Assembly: GCA_947475245.1 (NCBI GenBank)
Contig: CANJLW010000036.1
Location: forward strand, 1 to 42,859
Source: Acetobacteraceae bacterium
Lineage (GTDB): Bacteria > Pseudomonadota > Alphaproteobacteria > Acetobacterales > Acetobacteraceae
Reading direction: 5' to 3'
Length of the DNA: 42,859 nucleotides
Within the stretch, counting starts at the first letter, position 1, and each line of letters opens with the position of its first letter. Of this stretch, positions 8,004 through 15,521 are shown one piece after another. The position numbers and the translations under genes are program-made. The notes beneath the pieces are model-generated. The model saw only the letters and a program-made list of their open reading frames with translations. It ran no database searches and was not told the origin of the DNA.

Positions 8004-8865
8004 ACTCCGTCCCGCCCAACGTGGTCCGCCTGACATCGCGGACCTCGTTACGGTCGAAGCGGGTGGCGCGGTGCATCGTCGTGGCATTGTCCCAGATCAC
8101 CAGATCACCCAACGCCCAGGCGTGCGAATAGACAAAGCGCGGCTGCGTCGCGTGTTCCGTCAGTTCGCGCAGGAACGACCGGGCTTCCGGCACCGTCCAG
8201 CCCTCGATCTCTCCGGCATGGGACGACAGAAACAGCGATTTCCGCCCCGTGGCCCGCTGAGTCCGCACCAGCCGCTGACGCACCGGGCGGAAGCTTTCGA
8301 TTTCCTCCGCCGTCAGGGCGGTGAAGCCGATCGCCTCCCGCGAGTACATCAGCGAGTGCCGACAGATCAGGTCCTCCACCTCCGCCTTGGTGCGATCGTC
8401 CAACGCTTCGTAGGCCAGGCGCATGTCGGCGAATTCTGTATTGCCGCCCCAGGACGGCAGTGCCCGCCCCGACAGCAACGACCAGCGGGCCGGAATCTCC
8501 CGAAACGAACTGTCGGAGTGCCAGAGACGATCGCCAAGCTTGAAGAACCAGATGCGGTCTTCGGCGGAGATGATGTTTCCGTTGCGGTCGAGGTTCGAGA
8601 AATCGGAAATCCCCGCGCCAAGTCTGGTGTCGTCGCGCTTTCGGATGTGCCCGGCGGTCTTGAAATTTTCCAGCGCGCCAAACGCCTGCGTAAAGGCGAT
8701 TTGTTGCTCGTCCGTGATATCCTGCCCGCGCAGCACCACGACGGCATGGCGATCGACCGCGTCGGCGATCGTCGCGACCTCTTCCGCCGTCTGCGGGCGG
8801 GTTAAATCCGCGCCGAGGATTTCGACCGCGAATACGGGGGCCAATGGCTGGATGGTCAGTGTCAT
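7993..8865 (-). CDS. TauD/TfdA family Fe(II)/2-oxoglutarate dioxygenase
   Basis: This 290-residue enzyme should hydroxylate a small acid or sulfonate using 2-oxoglutarate and O2. The iron triad is visible: H116-x-D118 in WHSDSSF, and distal H265 in TMHRATRFD. Arg279/280 in DVRRTTL is the likely 2-oxoglutarate-binding region. It resembles the TfdA/alpha-ketoglutarate-dependent 2,4-D dioxygenase branch, but the substrate cannot be read from sequence. Its ATG overlaps the lpxB stop in ATGA at 8862-8865, so the two genes are translationally coupled although no functional link is known. Confidence 0.9.
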   Translation of the reverse strand: MTLTIQPLAPVFAVEILGADLTRPQTAEEVATIADAVDRHAVVVLRGQDITDEQQIAFTQAFGALENFKTAGHIRKRDDTRLGAGISDFSNLDRNGNIISAEDRIWFFKLGDRLWHSDSSFREIPARWSLLSGRALPSWGGNTEFADMRLAYEALDDRTKAEVEDLICRHSLMYSREAIGFTALTAEEIESFRPVRQRLVRTQRATGRKSLFLSSHAGEIEGWTVPEARSFLRELTEHATQPRFVYSHAWALGDLVIWDNATTMHRATRFDRNEVRDVRRTTLGGTESTL

Positions 8866-10013
8866 GCGCGAAGCTTACCCCCCGTTGCCAGCAATTCAAG
8901 CACCGCCGCGGCGGCAGCGTCGGACGGCAACCCCGCCGCCGGACGCAGCGCATCGAGCGGCGCGCGATACGACGCGACCTGCGCCGCCGCCGCAGCCGGA
9001 TCGGTCAGCAAACGATTCAGGACGGCCGACAGCCGACCGGGTTCGGAATCCTGTTGCAGCAACTCCGGCACGATTTCGGCGCCCGCCAGAATATTCAGGA
9101 TCGATACGTATTTCACCTTGATCAACCGACGAGCGATGGCGGCGGAGATGGGGTTTACGCGATAAGTCACCAGCATCGGCACGCCCGCCAAGGCCAGTTC
9201 CAGGGTCGAGGTGCCGGATTTGGTCAAGGCCGCGGCCGACGCCGCGAAGGCGTCGTGCTTGTCATCGGCGGTTTCGATCAGGATCGGCCGCACGCGCCAG
9301 GATTGCGTCCCTGCCCGCACCGCCTCCGCCACCGGCCCGGCCAGCGGCACGACCGGGATGACCGGTTCGGACAATCGGTTCAGGGTTTCCCCCAGGACCG
9401 GCAGCAGCCGTGAAACCTCCGTCCGCCGGCTGCCCGGCATCACCGTCAGGATGCGCACGTCCGCCGCCAGGCCGTGGCGCGCGCGAAACCGTTCGGCGTT
9501 GCCGCGATCGGCGCCGCTTTCCAGCACGGGATGGCCGACGAAGGCCGCCGGCAGATTGTGACGGGCAAAGAACGCAGGTTCGAACGGCAGCAGGCACAGC
9601 AGTTTTTCCCACAGGCCGGGATAATGCTTCACCCGGCCTTCCTTCCACGCCCACACCTGCGGCGCGACGTAATGCGCGCGGGGAATGCCGAGCGGGGCGA
9701 TGGCGCGCAGGAGGCGGAGGGTGAAGCCGGGGGAGTCGATGGTCACGACAACGTCGGGCTTTTGCCGCGCGATATCGGCGACGGTTTCGTGCAGCCGTCG
9801 GCGGAGATGGAGGACGTTGGGCAGTACCTCCAACAACCCCATCAGCGCGAGTTCACGCATCGGAAACAGGCTGGTCATCCCGGCCGCCGCCATCGCGCCG
9901 CCGCCAATGCCGGCGAAACGAATGTCGGGGCGCAGCCGCGCGATGGCGGCCATCAGCCGCGCGCCGAGCACGTCACCGCTTTGTTCCCCGGCGACGATGT
10001 AGATCAGGGGCAT
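8862..10013 (-). CDS. lpxB: Lipid-A-disaccharide synthase
   Basis: This 383-residue glycosyltransferase (GT19) joins 2,3-diacylglucosamine 1-phosphate to UDP-2,3-diacylglucosamine at the inner membrane, making the lipid A disaccharide. Family marks include AGEQSGDVLGARL near the N-terminus, GGGAM, IDSPGFTLRL, the YVAPQVWAWKEGR block, VGHPV, MPGSRRTEV and KSGTSTLELAL with GVPM. The length is normal. The other Raetz pathway genes usually found upstream (lpxD, fabZ, lpxA, lpxI) are not in this window. A REP-like hairpin pair lies just upstream of the start at 10039-10077. Confidence 0.96.
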   Translation of the reverse strand: MPLIYIVAGEQSGDVLGARLMAAIARLRPDIRFAGIGGGAMAAAGMTSLFPMRELALMGLLEVLPNVLHLRRRLHETVADIARQKPDVVVTIDSPGFTLRLLRAIAPLGIPRAHYVAPQVWAWKEGRVKHYPGLWEKLLCLLPFEPAFFARHNLPAAFVGHPVLESGADRGNAERFRARHGLAADVRILTVMPGSRRTEVSRLLPVLGETLNRLSEPVIPVVPLAGPVAEAVRAGTQSWRVRPILIETADDKHDAFAASAAALTKSGTSTLELALAGVPMLVTYRVNPISAAIARRLIKVKYVSILNILAGAEIVPELLQQDSEPGRLSAVLNRLLTDPAAAAAQVASYRAPLDALRPAAGLPSDAAAAAVLELLATGGKLRA

Positions 10014-10038
10014 GGTTCAGCGGCGCGCCATCGTCAAA

Positions 10039-10077
10039 CCTCTCCCCCCGGGAGAGGTCGCCACGCAGCGCGTGGCG
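10039..10077. repeat. REP-like double hairpin upstream of lpxB
   Basis: CCTCTCCC faces GGGAGAGG (10039-10057), followed by a perfect 8-bp stem CGCCACGC / GCGTGGCG (10059-10077). The first half is the same CTCTCCC...GGGAGAG palindrome as at 10433 and 10733, but the whole element lies in the opposite direction. It is an extragenic palindromic repeat, not a clear intrinsic terminator, since no T-run follows. Confidence 0.65.
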
Positions 10078-10210
10078 GGTGAGGGACGATCCACATACCG
10101 GCGACTCATTGAACACACGCCCCGCTTACCTTCGCTGCATGGCGGCAGGGTAACCAGTCCCGGCGTTTCCGGCCATACGGCTCGTTCGGGATCGGGGAGG
10201 CAGGATTTTT

Positions 10211-10307
10211 AACACGGAGAACACGAAGAACCACAAAGGTGCACGGAGGGTTTCAACCGCCCAGACGTCCTTAGTGCATCCTTTGTGGTTCTCGGTGTTC
10301 TCTGTGG
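10211..10307. repeat. Long imperfect inverted repeat (about 33 bp arms)
   Basis: The left arm at 10211-10243 (starts AACACGGAGAACACGAAGAA) is close to the reverse complement of 10275-10307 (starts TGCATCCTTTGTGGTTCTCG), with a spacer of about 31 bases. The right arm recurs at 10555-10587 in the duplicated block. It is noncoding and repetitive. Similar ACCACAGAGG-type sequences recur between genes in many unrelated bacterial genomes, as far as I recall. Confidence 0.75.
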
Positions 10308-10502
10308 TGAAAAAATGCACGCGCCCGCCGGTTGGATTACGCTCAACGCGGGCGTGCCGAGGGTGGGTTCGAAGGCGGCGATGATGAGACGAGCGGAGTT
10401 TGGCTCTTCCCTCACCCGGCGCTTACGCGCCGACCTCTCCCAAAGGGAGAGGTGATGTGGTGGTGGGTTCGAATGCGCGAAAGCCGTCCTTGATGTCGGC
10501 GC
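10265..10502. repeat. Direct repeat unit A, including a copy of the cobW 3' end
   Basis: This unit matches 10545-10802. Block 1 (10265-10336) is ungapped against 10545-10616. Block 2 (10391-10502) is ungapped against 10691-10802. Block 2 includes a REP-like palindrome (GGCGC-TTAC-GCGCC, then ACCTCTCCC-AAA-GGGAGAGGT) and about 80 bases equivalent to the last codons of cobW (10423-10502). It is therefore a decayed tandem duplicate carrying a cobW 3' remnant, with no full gene. Confidence 0.8.
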
Positions 10503-10544
10503 TGCGAGAACTACAGAACAGTGCTGAGCGATTTAACCTCGCAC

Positions 10545-10802
10545 ACGTCCTTTGTGCATCCTCTGTGGTTCTCCGTGTCCTCTGTGGTGAAAAAAGCCGC
10601 GCCCCCGCCGGTTGGAATGGCGCACGGGGGGTTTTTGTCCCCCGGCTCGCGGGGCGGTGCCTGGAACAACGAGGCAGCCTCGATAATAACGAACGGAGTT
10701 TGCCGCCCCCCTCACCCGGCGCTTACGCGCCGACCTCTCCCAAGGGGAGAGGTGGCGTGGCGGCGGATTCGAAGGCGCGTAGGCCGTCTTCGATGACGGC
10801 GC
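10545..10802. repeat. Direct repeat unit B, overlapping the cobW 3' end
   Basis: This is the second copy of the unit at 10265-10502. Its REP-like palindrome runs into cobW, so the stop codon and the last residues of CobW ([10 protein letters not shown]) are encoded by the repeat. The 42 bases between the units, 10503-10544, show nothing recognisable. Confidence 0.8.
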
Positions 10803-11763
10803 GCGGCAGGTCGCGGGTGATGAACACCAGGCGGCTGGTCCTTGGGTCGCCCTCCGGCCAGGCGGGCAGCAGCGCGGGCGGGTGCATCGTGTGTTGCACG
10901 CCGTGGATCGCGACGGGGCGCGACTGACCCTCCAGGTTCAAAATGCCCTTGATCCGCAACAGGCTGTCACCGCGCGTGGCGATCAGCAGTTCCAGCCAGG
11001 TGCCGACGCCCTGCCAGTGCAGCGGCCTGGTCAGGGTCACGCAAAACGCCTCAATCCGCGCGTCGTGGCGGTTCGGATCGTGGTGGTGATGATGATGGCG
11101 ATCGGCGGCGTCGTAAGCCTCGGCATCCAGCCAGCCCCGCACATCGGGGATTTTGCCGTTGGGGTCGAACAGCCCGGCATTCAGGATCGAGGCGGGGTCG
11201 AGCACGCCGTCGCGTACCTCCAGGATCGGCGCGCCGGGGTTCAGGCGACGTAAGCGCGCACGCAGCGCGGTCGGATCGGCGAGGTCGGTCTTGCTCAGCA
11301 CGATGCGATCGGCCACGGCGACCTGACGCACGGCCTCCGCCTGCAAGTCCAGATGGCCGCCGCCATTCACCGCATCGACGACGGTCACGACGCCGTCCAG
11401 CCGATAGGCGCCGGCGGCGACCGGGTCGCTCATCAACGTCGCCAGGATCGGCGCGGGATCGGCCAGCCCCGTGGTTTCAATCACGATGCGGGCAATGTCG
11501 CCCAGGCGCGCGCGCGGCAGCATTTCGCGCAAGGCACGGGCGAGATCGCCGCGCACGGTGCAGCACAGACAGCCGGCGTTCAGCAGCACGATGTTGTCGT
11601 CGAGCTTTTCGACCATCAGGTGATCCAGGCCGATCTCCCCGAACTCGTTCACCAGCACCGCCGTCCGCGCCATGGCGGGCTGTTTCAGCAGATGGTTCAG
11701 CAGCGTGGTTTTGCCCGCGCCGAGGAATCCGGTCAGCACCGTGATCGGCGTGGTTTCAGCCAT
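10723..11763 (-). CDS. CobW/COG0523 family GTP-dependent metallochaperone
   Basis: This 346-residue G3E GTPase has the Walker [10 protein letters not shown] at 12-20, the metal-binding CLCC motif at 65-68, and ETTGLADP. A histidine-rich stretch ([12 protein letters not shown]) follows near residue 222, then the C-terminal CobW_C domain. Such proteins deliver metal to client enzymes. The neighbours hisI (a zinc enzyme) and zur suggest zinc rather than cobalt, which is inference. Its start overlaps the hisI end by 8 bp, so the two form an operon. The last dozen residues ([12 protein letters not shown]) come from a REP-like repeat and are unlikely to be ancestral. Confidence 0.9.
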   Translation of the reverse strand: MAETTPITVLTGFLGAGKTTLLNHLLKQPAMARTAVLVNEFGEIGLDHLMVEKLDDNIVLLNAGCLCCTVRGDLARALREMLPRARLGDIARIVIETTGLADPAPILATLMSDPVAAGAYRLDGVVTVVDAVNGGGHLDLQAEAVRQVAVADRIVLSKTDLADPTALRARLRRLNPGAPILEVRDGVLDPASILNAGLFDPNGKIPDVRGWLDAEAYDAADRHHHHHHDPNRHDARIEAFCVTLTRPLHWQGVGTWLELLIATRGDSLLRIKGILNLEGQSRPVAIHGVQHTMHPPALLPAWPEGDPRTSRLVFITRDLPRAVIEDGLRAFESAATPPLPLGEVGA

Positions 11764-12172
11764 GGGCGTGCGGCTTGCCGTACAGCGCCTCAGGAGAGAT
11801 TTCGGGGGCGGCGATCTCTACCAGTTCCCCGTCGCGCACCGCGCGGAAGAAGCAGTTGCGCCGTCCCGTATGGCAGGCGACGCCGTCCTGATGCACCAGC
11901 AGCAGCAGCGTGTCGCCGTCGCAATCCACCCGCAGTTCCTTCAGGTGCTGCGTCTGGCCGGACGTCTCCCCCTTGCGCCACAAGCCTCCCCGGCTGCGGC
12001 TGTAGTAACAGACCCGTTGGGTGGCCAGGGTTTCCGCGACTGACTCGCGGTTCATCCAGGCCATCATCAACACCTCTCCGGTGTCATGCTGCTGGGCGAT
12101 GGCCGGAACCAGGCCGTTGGCGTCGAACTTTATCGCGGTCAGCGCTTCCGCTTGCATGTCATGTGCGTTCAT
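11756..12172 (-). CDS. hisI: Phosphoribosyl-AMP cyclohydrolase
   Basis: This 138-residue enzyme opens the purine ring of phosphoribosyl-AMP in the third step of histidine synthesis. It keeps [35 protein letters not shown] and the zinc/magnesium site [10 protein letters not shown], with the three expected cysteines. It is the single-function form, without a HisE domain. The ATG at 12172 is chosen because similarity starts there; the longer frame would run antisense through zur. The coupling with cobW and the divergent zur raises the possibility of a zinc-responsive copy, but the metal ligands are intact. Confidence 0.93.
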   Translation of the reverse strand: MNAHDMQAEALTAIKFDANGLVPAIAQQHDTGEVLMMAWMNRESVAETLATQRVCYYSRSRGGLWRKGETSGQTQHLKELRVDCDGDTLLLLVHQDGVACHTGRRNCFFRAVRDGELVEIAAPEISPEALYGKPHAHG

Positions 12173-12217
12173 GGATGCTATCTTGGTACGCCGAACCGCG
12201 AACGCAAAGGAGCCTGC

Positions 12218-12676
12218 ATGGGGTTTTCCCCAAAAACCGACGCGCTGCTGATCCGCGCCACCGCCCTGTGCGAAAGTCGCGGCGTGCGGTTGACCGATCT
12301 GCGTCGGCAGGTGCTGGGGCTGATCCTGGAATCCGACGCGCCCACCGGCGCATACGATCTGCTCGACCGGCTGAAAGCCACGCGTGTCGGCGCCGCGCCG
12401 CCCACGGTGTATCGCGCGCTGGATTTTTTGCTGGAACAAGGCCTGATCCACAAGCTGGAAAGCCTGTCCGCCTTCGTCGGATGCATCTCGGACGAAGACC
12501 ATCACCACCACCACGCCGCGCAGTTCCTGATCTGCCGCACCTGCGGCAAGGTGGCGGAGATCGAGGACCACGATCTGGCGCACGCCCTGCAGGACGCCGC
12601 CAAACGCCTTGGCTTTACCCTGGGGAAAGCCACCATCGAAGCCGACGGCCAATGCGCCGTCTGCACCAAGCCCTGA
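12218..12676 (+). CDS. zur: Fur family transcriptional regulator, Zur-like
   Basis: This 152-residue regulator has a winged helix (LTDLRRQVLGLILES, then PPTVYRALDFLLEQGLIHK) and a C-terminal dimerisation/metal domain. Histidines lie in EDHHHHHAAQ, with a structural zinc site formed by CRTC and CAVC. The pattern fits Zur better than Fur or Irr. It would repress zinc-uptake genes when zinc is plentiful. The ATG at 12218 has AGGAG seven bases upstream. It diverges from hisI-cobW across only 45 bp, where I see no clear Zur box. Confidence 0.85.
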   Translation: MGFSPKTDALLIRATALCESRGVRLTDLRRQVLGLILESDAPTGAYDLLDRLKATRVGAAPPTVYRALDFLLEQGLIHKLESLSAFVGCISDEDHHHHHAAQFLICRTCGKVAEIEDHDLAHALQDAAKRLGFTLGKATIEADGQCAVCTKP

Positions 12677-12707
12677 ACCGCTCCCGTATCCGACGGAGAC
12701 CTTGTCC

Positions 12708-13454
12708 ATGCCCGCGATTGCTTCCGCCGATGCCGCCCGCGTCAACCGCCGCCGAGGCTCCGCCGCCGACGGCGTGACCTTCTGGCACACGCTGTACCTG
12801 GGCACGAGCCGCTATAACATGGCGCCGGGAACGCCCGATCCGGCGCCGGACGCGCTGTTTCCGATGGCATTCCTGGTGGAGCAGGACCCCGGCAGCACCG
12901 CCAATGCGCACTACCACACCCAGGACCAGTTCCAGCTTGTCGTCGCGGGCAAGGCGATGATGGGCACGCACGAGGTCGGGCCGGTGTCGGTGCATTACTC
13001 CGGCGCGCACACCGCCTATGGCCCGATCAAGGCCAGCCCGGATGAGGGCGTCTGGTATTTCACGCTGAGGAACGGCTTCGATCCCGGCGCGCGCTTCATG
13101 TCGATGCCGGAAAACCGCGTCGCCCTGCGCACCATCACCGGTCGCCGCCACCGCGAAGCCGTCGCGGGCCCGCTGAGCGGGGAGACCACCGTCGTGCTGG
13201 GGCCCGAGGCCGATGGCATGGGCGCCTGGCACTATCGCCTGGCGCCGGGCGAAGCGATCACCGGCGTCGATCCGGCAGGCGGTCGCGGCCAATACTGGAT
13301 CGTCATCGGCGGCGGCATGCGCCACGGGGACGAAACCCTGCCGCCGAAATCCTGCGTGTTCGTCTATCCGGAAGACGCGCCATTCACCGCGATCGCCGGT
13401 CCGGACGGGTTGGAAGTCGTGGCGATGCAGTTTCCGACGAAGCCGCAACACTGA
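12708..13454 (+). CDS. Cupin-like protein of unknown function
   Basis: This 248-residue protein shows a cupin-type barrel. Conserved histidines lie in NAHYHTQDQFQLVVAG near residue 65, followed by GPVSVHYSGAHTAYGP. A second, weaker half carries GRGQYWIVIGGGM and ends EVVAMQFP. A bicupin fold without an obvious enzyme class is the best description. The ATG at 12708 is chosen with GGAG about nine bases upstream, 31 bp after zur. The LLM flavoprotein and OsmC genes follow on the same strand, suggesting a small catabolic or stress unit. The substrate is unknown. Confidence 0.65.
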   Translation: MPAIASADAARVNRRRGSAADGVTFWHTLYLGTSRYNMAPGTPDPAPDALFPMAFLVEQDPGSTANAHYHTQDQFQLVVAGKAMMGTHEVGPVSVHYSGAHTAYGPIKASPDEGVWYFTLRNGFDPGARFMSMPENRVALRTITGRRHREAVAGPLSGETTVVLGPEADGMGAWHYRLAPGEAITGVDPAGGRGQYWIVIGGGMRHGDETLPPKSCVFVYPEDAPFTAIAGPDGLEVVAMQFPTKPQH

Positions 13455-13514
13455 CGGTTGGCGCGAGAGGTGCCCCTGTTGCGCGGTCGCCTCGGCTGAC
13501 CTAGACCGACGTTC

Positions 13515-14879
13515 ATGCCCAAGCAGATCCGCCTGAACGCCTTTGACATGAACTGCGTCGCCCACCAGTCGCCGGGGCTATGGACGCACCCGCGCGACCG
13601 GTCCGACACCTATAACACGCTGGAATACTGGACCGATCTCGCGCGCACGCTGGAACGCGGCAAGTTCGATGCCCTGTTCCTGGCCGATGTTCTGGGCATC
13701 TACGACGTCTACAAGGGCGGCCCGGAAACCGCGCTGGAACAGGCCATTCAGGTCCCCGTCAACGACCCGCTGATGGTCATCCCGGCGATGGCCTTCGTGA
13801 CCCAGAATCTGGGCTTCGGCGTCACCTGCGCGCTGTCATACGAACTCCCCTACCCCTTCGCGCGCCGCATGAGCACGCTGGACCATCTGACCAAGGGCCG
13901 GATGGGTTGGAACATCGTCACCGGCTACCTCGACAGCGCCGCGCGCGGAATGGGGCAGCACGAACAGGTCGGCCACGACGACCGCTATGCGGTGGCCGAG
14001 GACTACATGCAGGCCGTCTACAAGCTGTGGGAAGCCAGTTGGGAAGACGATGCGGTGCTGCGCGACAAGGCCGGCCGCCGCTTTGCCGATGCCGGCAAGA
14101 TTCACCGCATCGTGCATGACGGCCCTCATTTCAAATTCGACGCGATTCATTTGTGCGAACCCTCGCCGCAACGCACGCCGGTTCTGTATCAGGCGGGCGC
14201 ATCGACCCGCGGTCGGCAATTCGCCGCCGATCACGCGGAATGCGTCTTCATCAACGGCCCCAGCAAGAAGATCATCGGCGGCATCGTCGCCGATATCAGA
14301 CGCCGAGCGGCGGAGGCCGGGCGGGACCCGGCGGACTTGAAGGTGTTCACGATGATGACGGTCATCACCGGCCCGACCGTCGAAGCCGCCCAGGCGAAAT
14401 ACCAGGACTATCTCAGCCACGTGTCCGAGGACGGCGCGCTGACGCTGATGTCGGGTTGGACCGGGCTGGACTTCGCCGCGCTCGATCCCGACAAGCCCGT
14501 GGAATTTGCCCAGGGCAACGCCATGACCTCGGCATTGGAAGCCTTCACCACGGCCGACCCGGATCGTCGCTGGACCCCGCGGGAGATCGCGCGCCATGCC
14601 GCGATCGGCGGGCGCGGTCCGGTGATCGTCGGGTCCTACGAACAGGTCGCCGACGCGTTTCAGGACTGGGTGGCGGAAACCGACATCGACGGCTTCAACC
14701 TCGCCTATGCCGTGACCCCGGAAACCTTCACCGACATCGTCGATCTCGTGGTGCCGGAACTGCAACGGCGCGGCGTCTACAAGACCGACTACGCCCCCGG
14801 CACCCTGCGCGAAAAACTCCAGGGCACCGGCCACCCTCGGCTGCCCGCCACCCATCCGGCGGCACGCACCCGCCGTTGA
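13515..14879 (+). CDS. LLM-class flavin-dependent monooxygenase, NtaA/SnaA/DszA family
   Basis: This 454-residue FMNH2-dependent monooxygenase is of the nitrilotriacetate/dibenzothiophene sulfone type. Marks are a TIM-barrel start with YWTDLARTLERGKFDALFLADV, the TLDHLTKGRMGWNIVTGYLDSAARGMG block, VLYQAGASTRGRQFAA, and C-terminal GSYEQVADAFQDWV and DGFNLAY. Such enzymes need a separate flavin reductase, which is not visible here. The length is normal. The likely start is the ATG at 13515; the ribosome-binding site is weak. The OsmC gene follows after 22 bp. The substrate is not predictable. Confidence 0.9.
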   Translation: MPKQIRLNAFDMNCVAHQSPGLWTHPRDRSDTYNTLEYWTDLARTLERGKFDALFLADVLGIYDVYKGGPETALEQAIQVPVNDPLMVIPAMAFVTQNLGFGVTCALSYELPYPFARRMSTLDHLTKGRMGWNIVTGYLDSAARGMGQHEQVGHDDRYAVAEDYMQAVYKLWEASWEDDAVLRDKAGRRFADAGKIHRIVHDGPHFKFDAIHLCEPSPQRTPVLYQAGASTRGRQFAADHAECVFINGPSKKIIGGIVADIRRRAAEAGRDPADLKVFTMMTVITGPTVEAAQAKYQDYLSHVSEDGALTLMSGWTGLDFAALDPDKPVEFAQGNAMTSALEAFTTADPDRRWTPREIARHAAIGGRGPVIVGSYEQVADAFQDWVAETDIDGFNLAYAVTPETFTDIVDLVVPELQRRGVYKTDYAPGTLREKLQGTGHPRLPATHPAARTRR

Positions 14880-14901
14880 TCGCCATCAGGAGGAACCCAT
14901 C

Positions 14902-15414
14902 ATGCAAGCCGACGAATTACGCGCCATTCAGGCACCGCTGAAGCAACTCTATCGCGACAAGCCCGACGCGGCGCTGATCCCGGCCCGCGCGGAAGGCAGC
15001 CTCGATCCCAATGATATCGCGATCGTGGTCGACGGCTGGCACAGCAAGGTCACGGCCGGGCTGCACAAGGCCGGCGGCGGCAGCGGCGAACTGGCCTGTT
15101 CCGCCGACATGCTGCTGGAAGCGGTGGTCGGTTGCGCGGGCGTTACACTGCGCGCGGTGGCGACCGCGATGGGCGTGACCATTCGCGGCGGCAAGGTGAT
15201 CGCCGAGGGGATCTGGGACGCGCGCGGAACGCTGGCGATCGATCGCAACGCGCCGGTCGGCCTGACGGAGGTCACGCTGCGCTTCGATGTCGATTGCGAC
15301 GCCGACGCCGCGAAGCTGGAACGGATGATTCAGACCACGGAACGCTATTGCGTGGTGCTGCAAACCATCAAAAACCCGCCGAAAATCTCGGTCGCCATCG
15401 GTCCGGAAGAGTAA
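14902..15414 (+). CDS. OsmC family protein
   Basis: This 170-residue protein matches the OsmC/Ohr fold of thiol peroxidases. The two redox cysteines are in GCAGVTLRAVA (near residue 76) and ERYCVVLQT (near 150). These proteins reduce organic or lipid hydroperoxides in the cytoplasm. The ATG at 14902 has AGGAGG eight bases upstream. It probably shares a transcript with the LLM monooxygenase, where it could deal with peroxide by-products; that link is inference. Confidence 0.88.
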   Translation: MQADELRAIQAPLKQLYRDKPDAALIPARAEGSLDPNDIAIVVDGWHSKVTAGLHKAGGGSGELACSADMLLEAVVGCAGVTLRAVATAMGVTIRGGKVIAEGIWDARGTLAIDRNAPVGLTEVTLRFDVDCDADAAKLERMIQTTERYCVVLQTIKNPPKISVAIGPEE

Positions 15415-15443
15415 AATCGGGCCGAAAGCGCAACCACTCTGAA

Positions 15444-15476
15444 GCCATGGTGGGACCATACTCCCCCCATCATGGC
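15444..15476 (+). terminator. Hairpin after the OsmC gene
   Basis: GCCATGGTGGG (15444-15454) pairs with CCCATCATGGC (15466-15476) with one G-T pair, leaving an 11-base loop. There is no T-run after it, so it may be a weak terminator or a leader structure of the Hint gene. Confidence 0.4.
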
Positions 15477-15521
15477 TCTACAGATCGCATCGTGTCAGCC
15501 TGACCGCCCCGGTTCGCCGCA

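Noticed and set aside
12173..12805. N-terminal extension of hisI on the minus strand
   Set aside because: The extension is antisense to zur and the cupin gene start and has no similarity to HisI; the enzyme starts at 12172.
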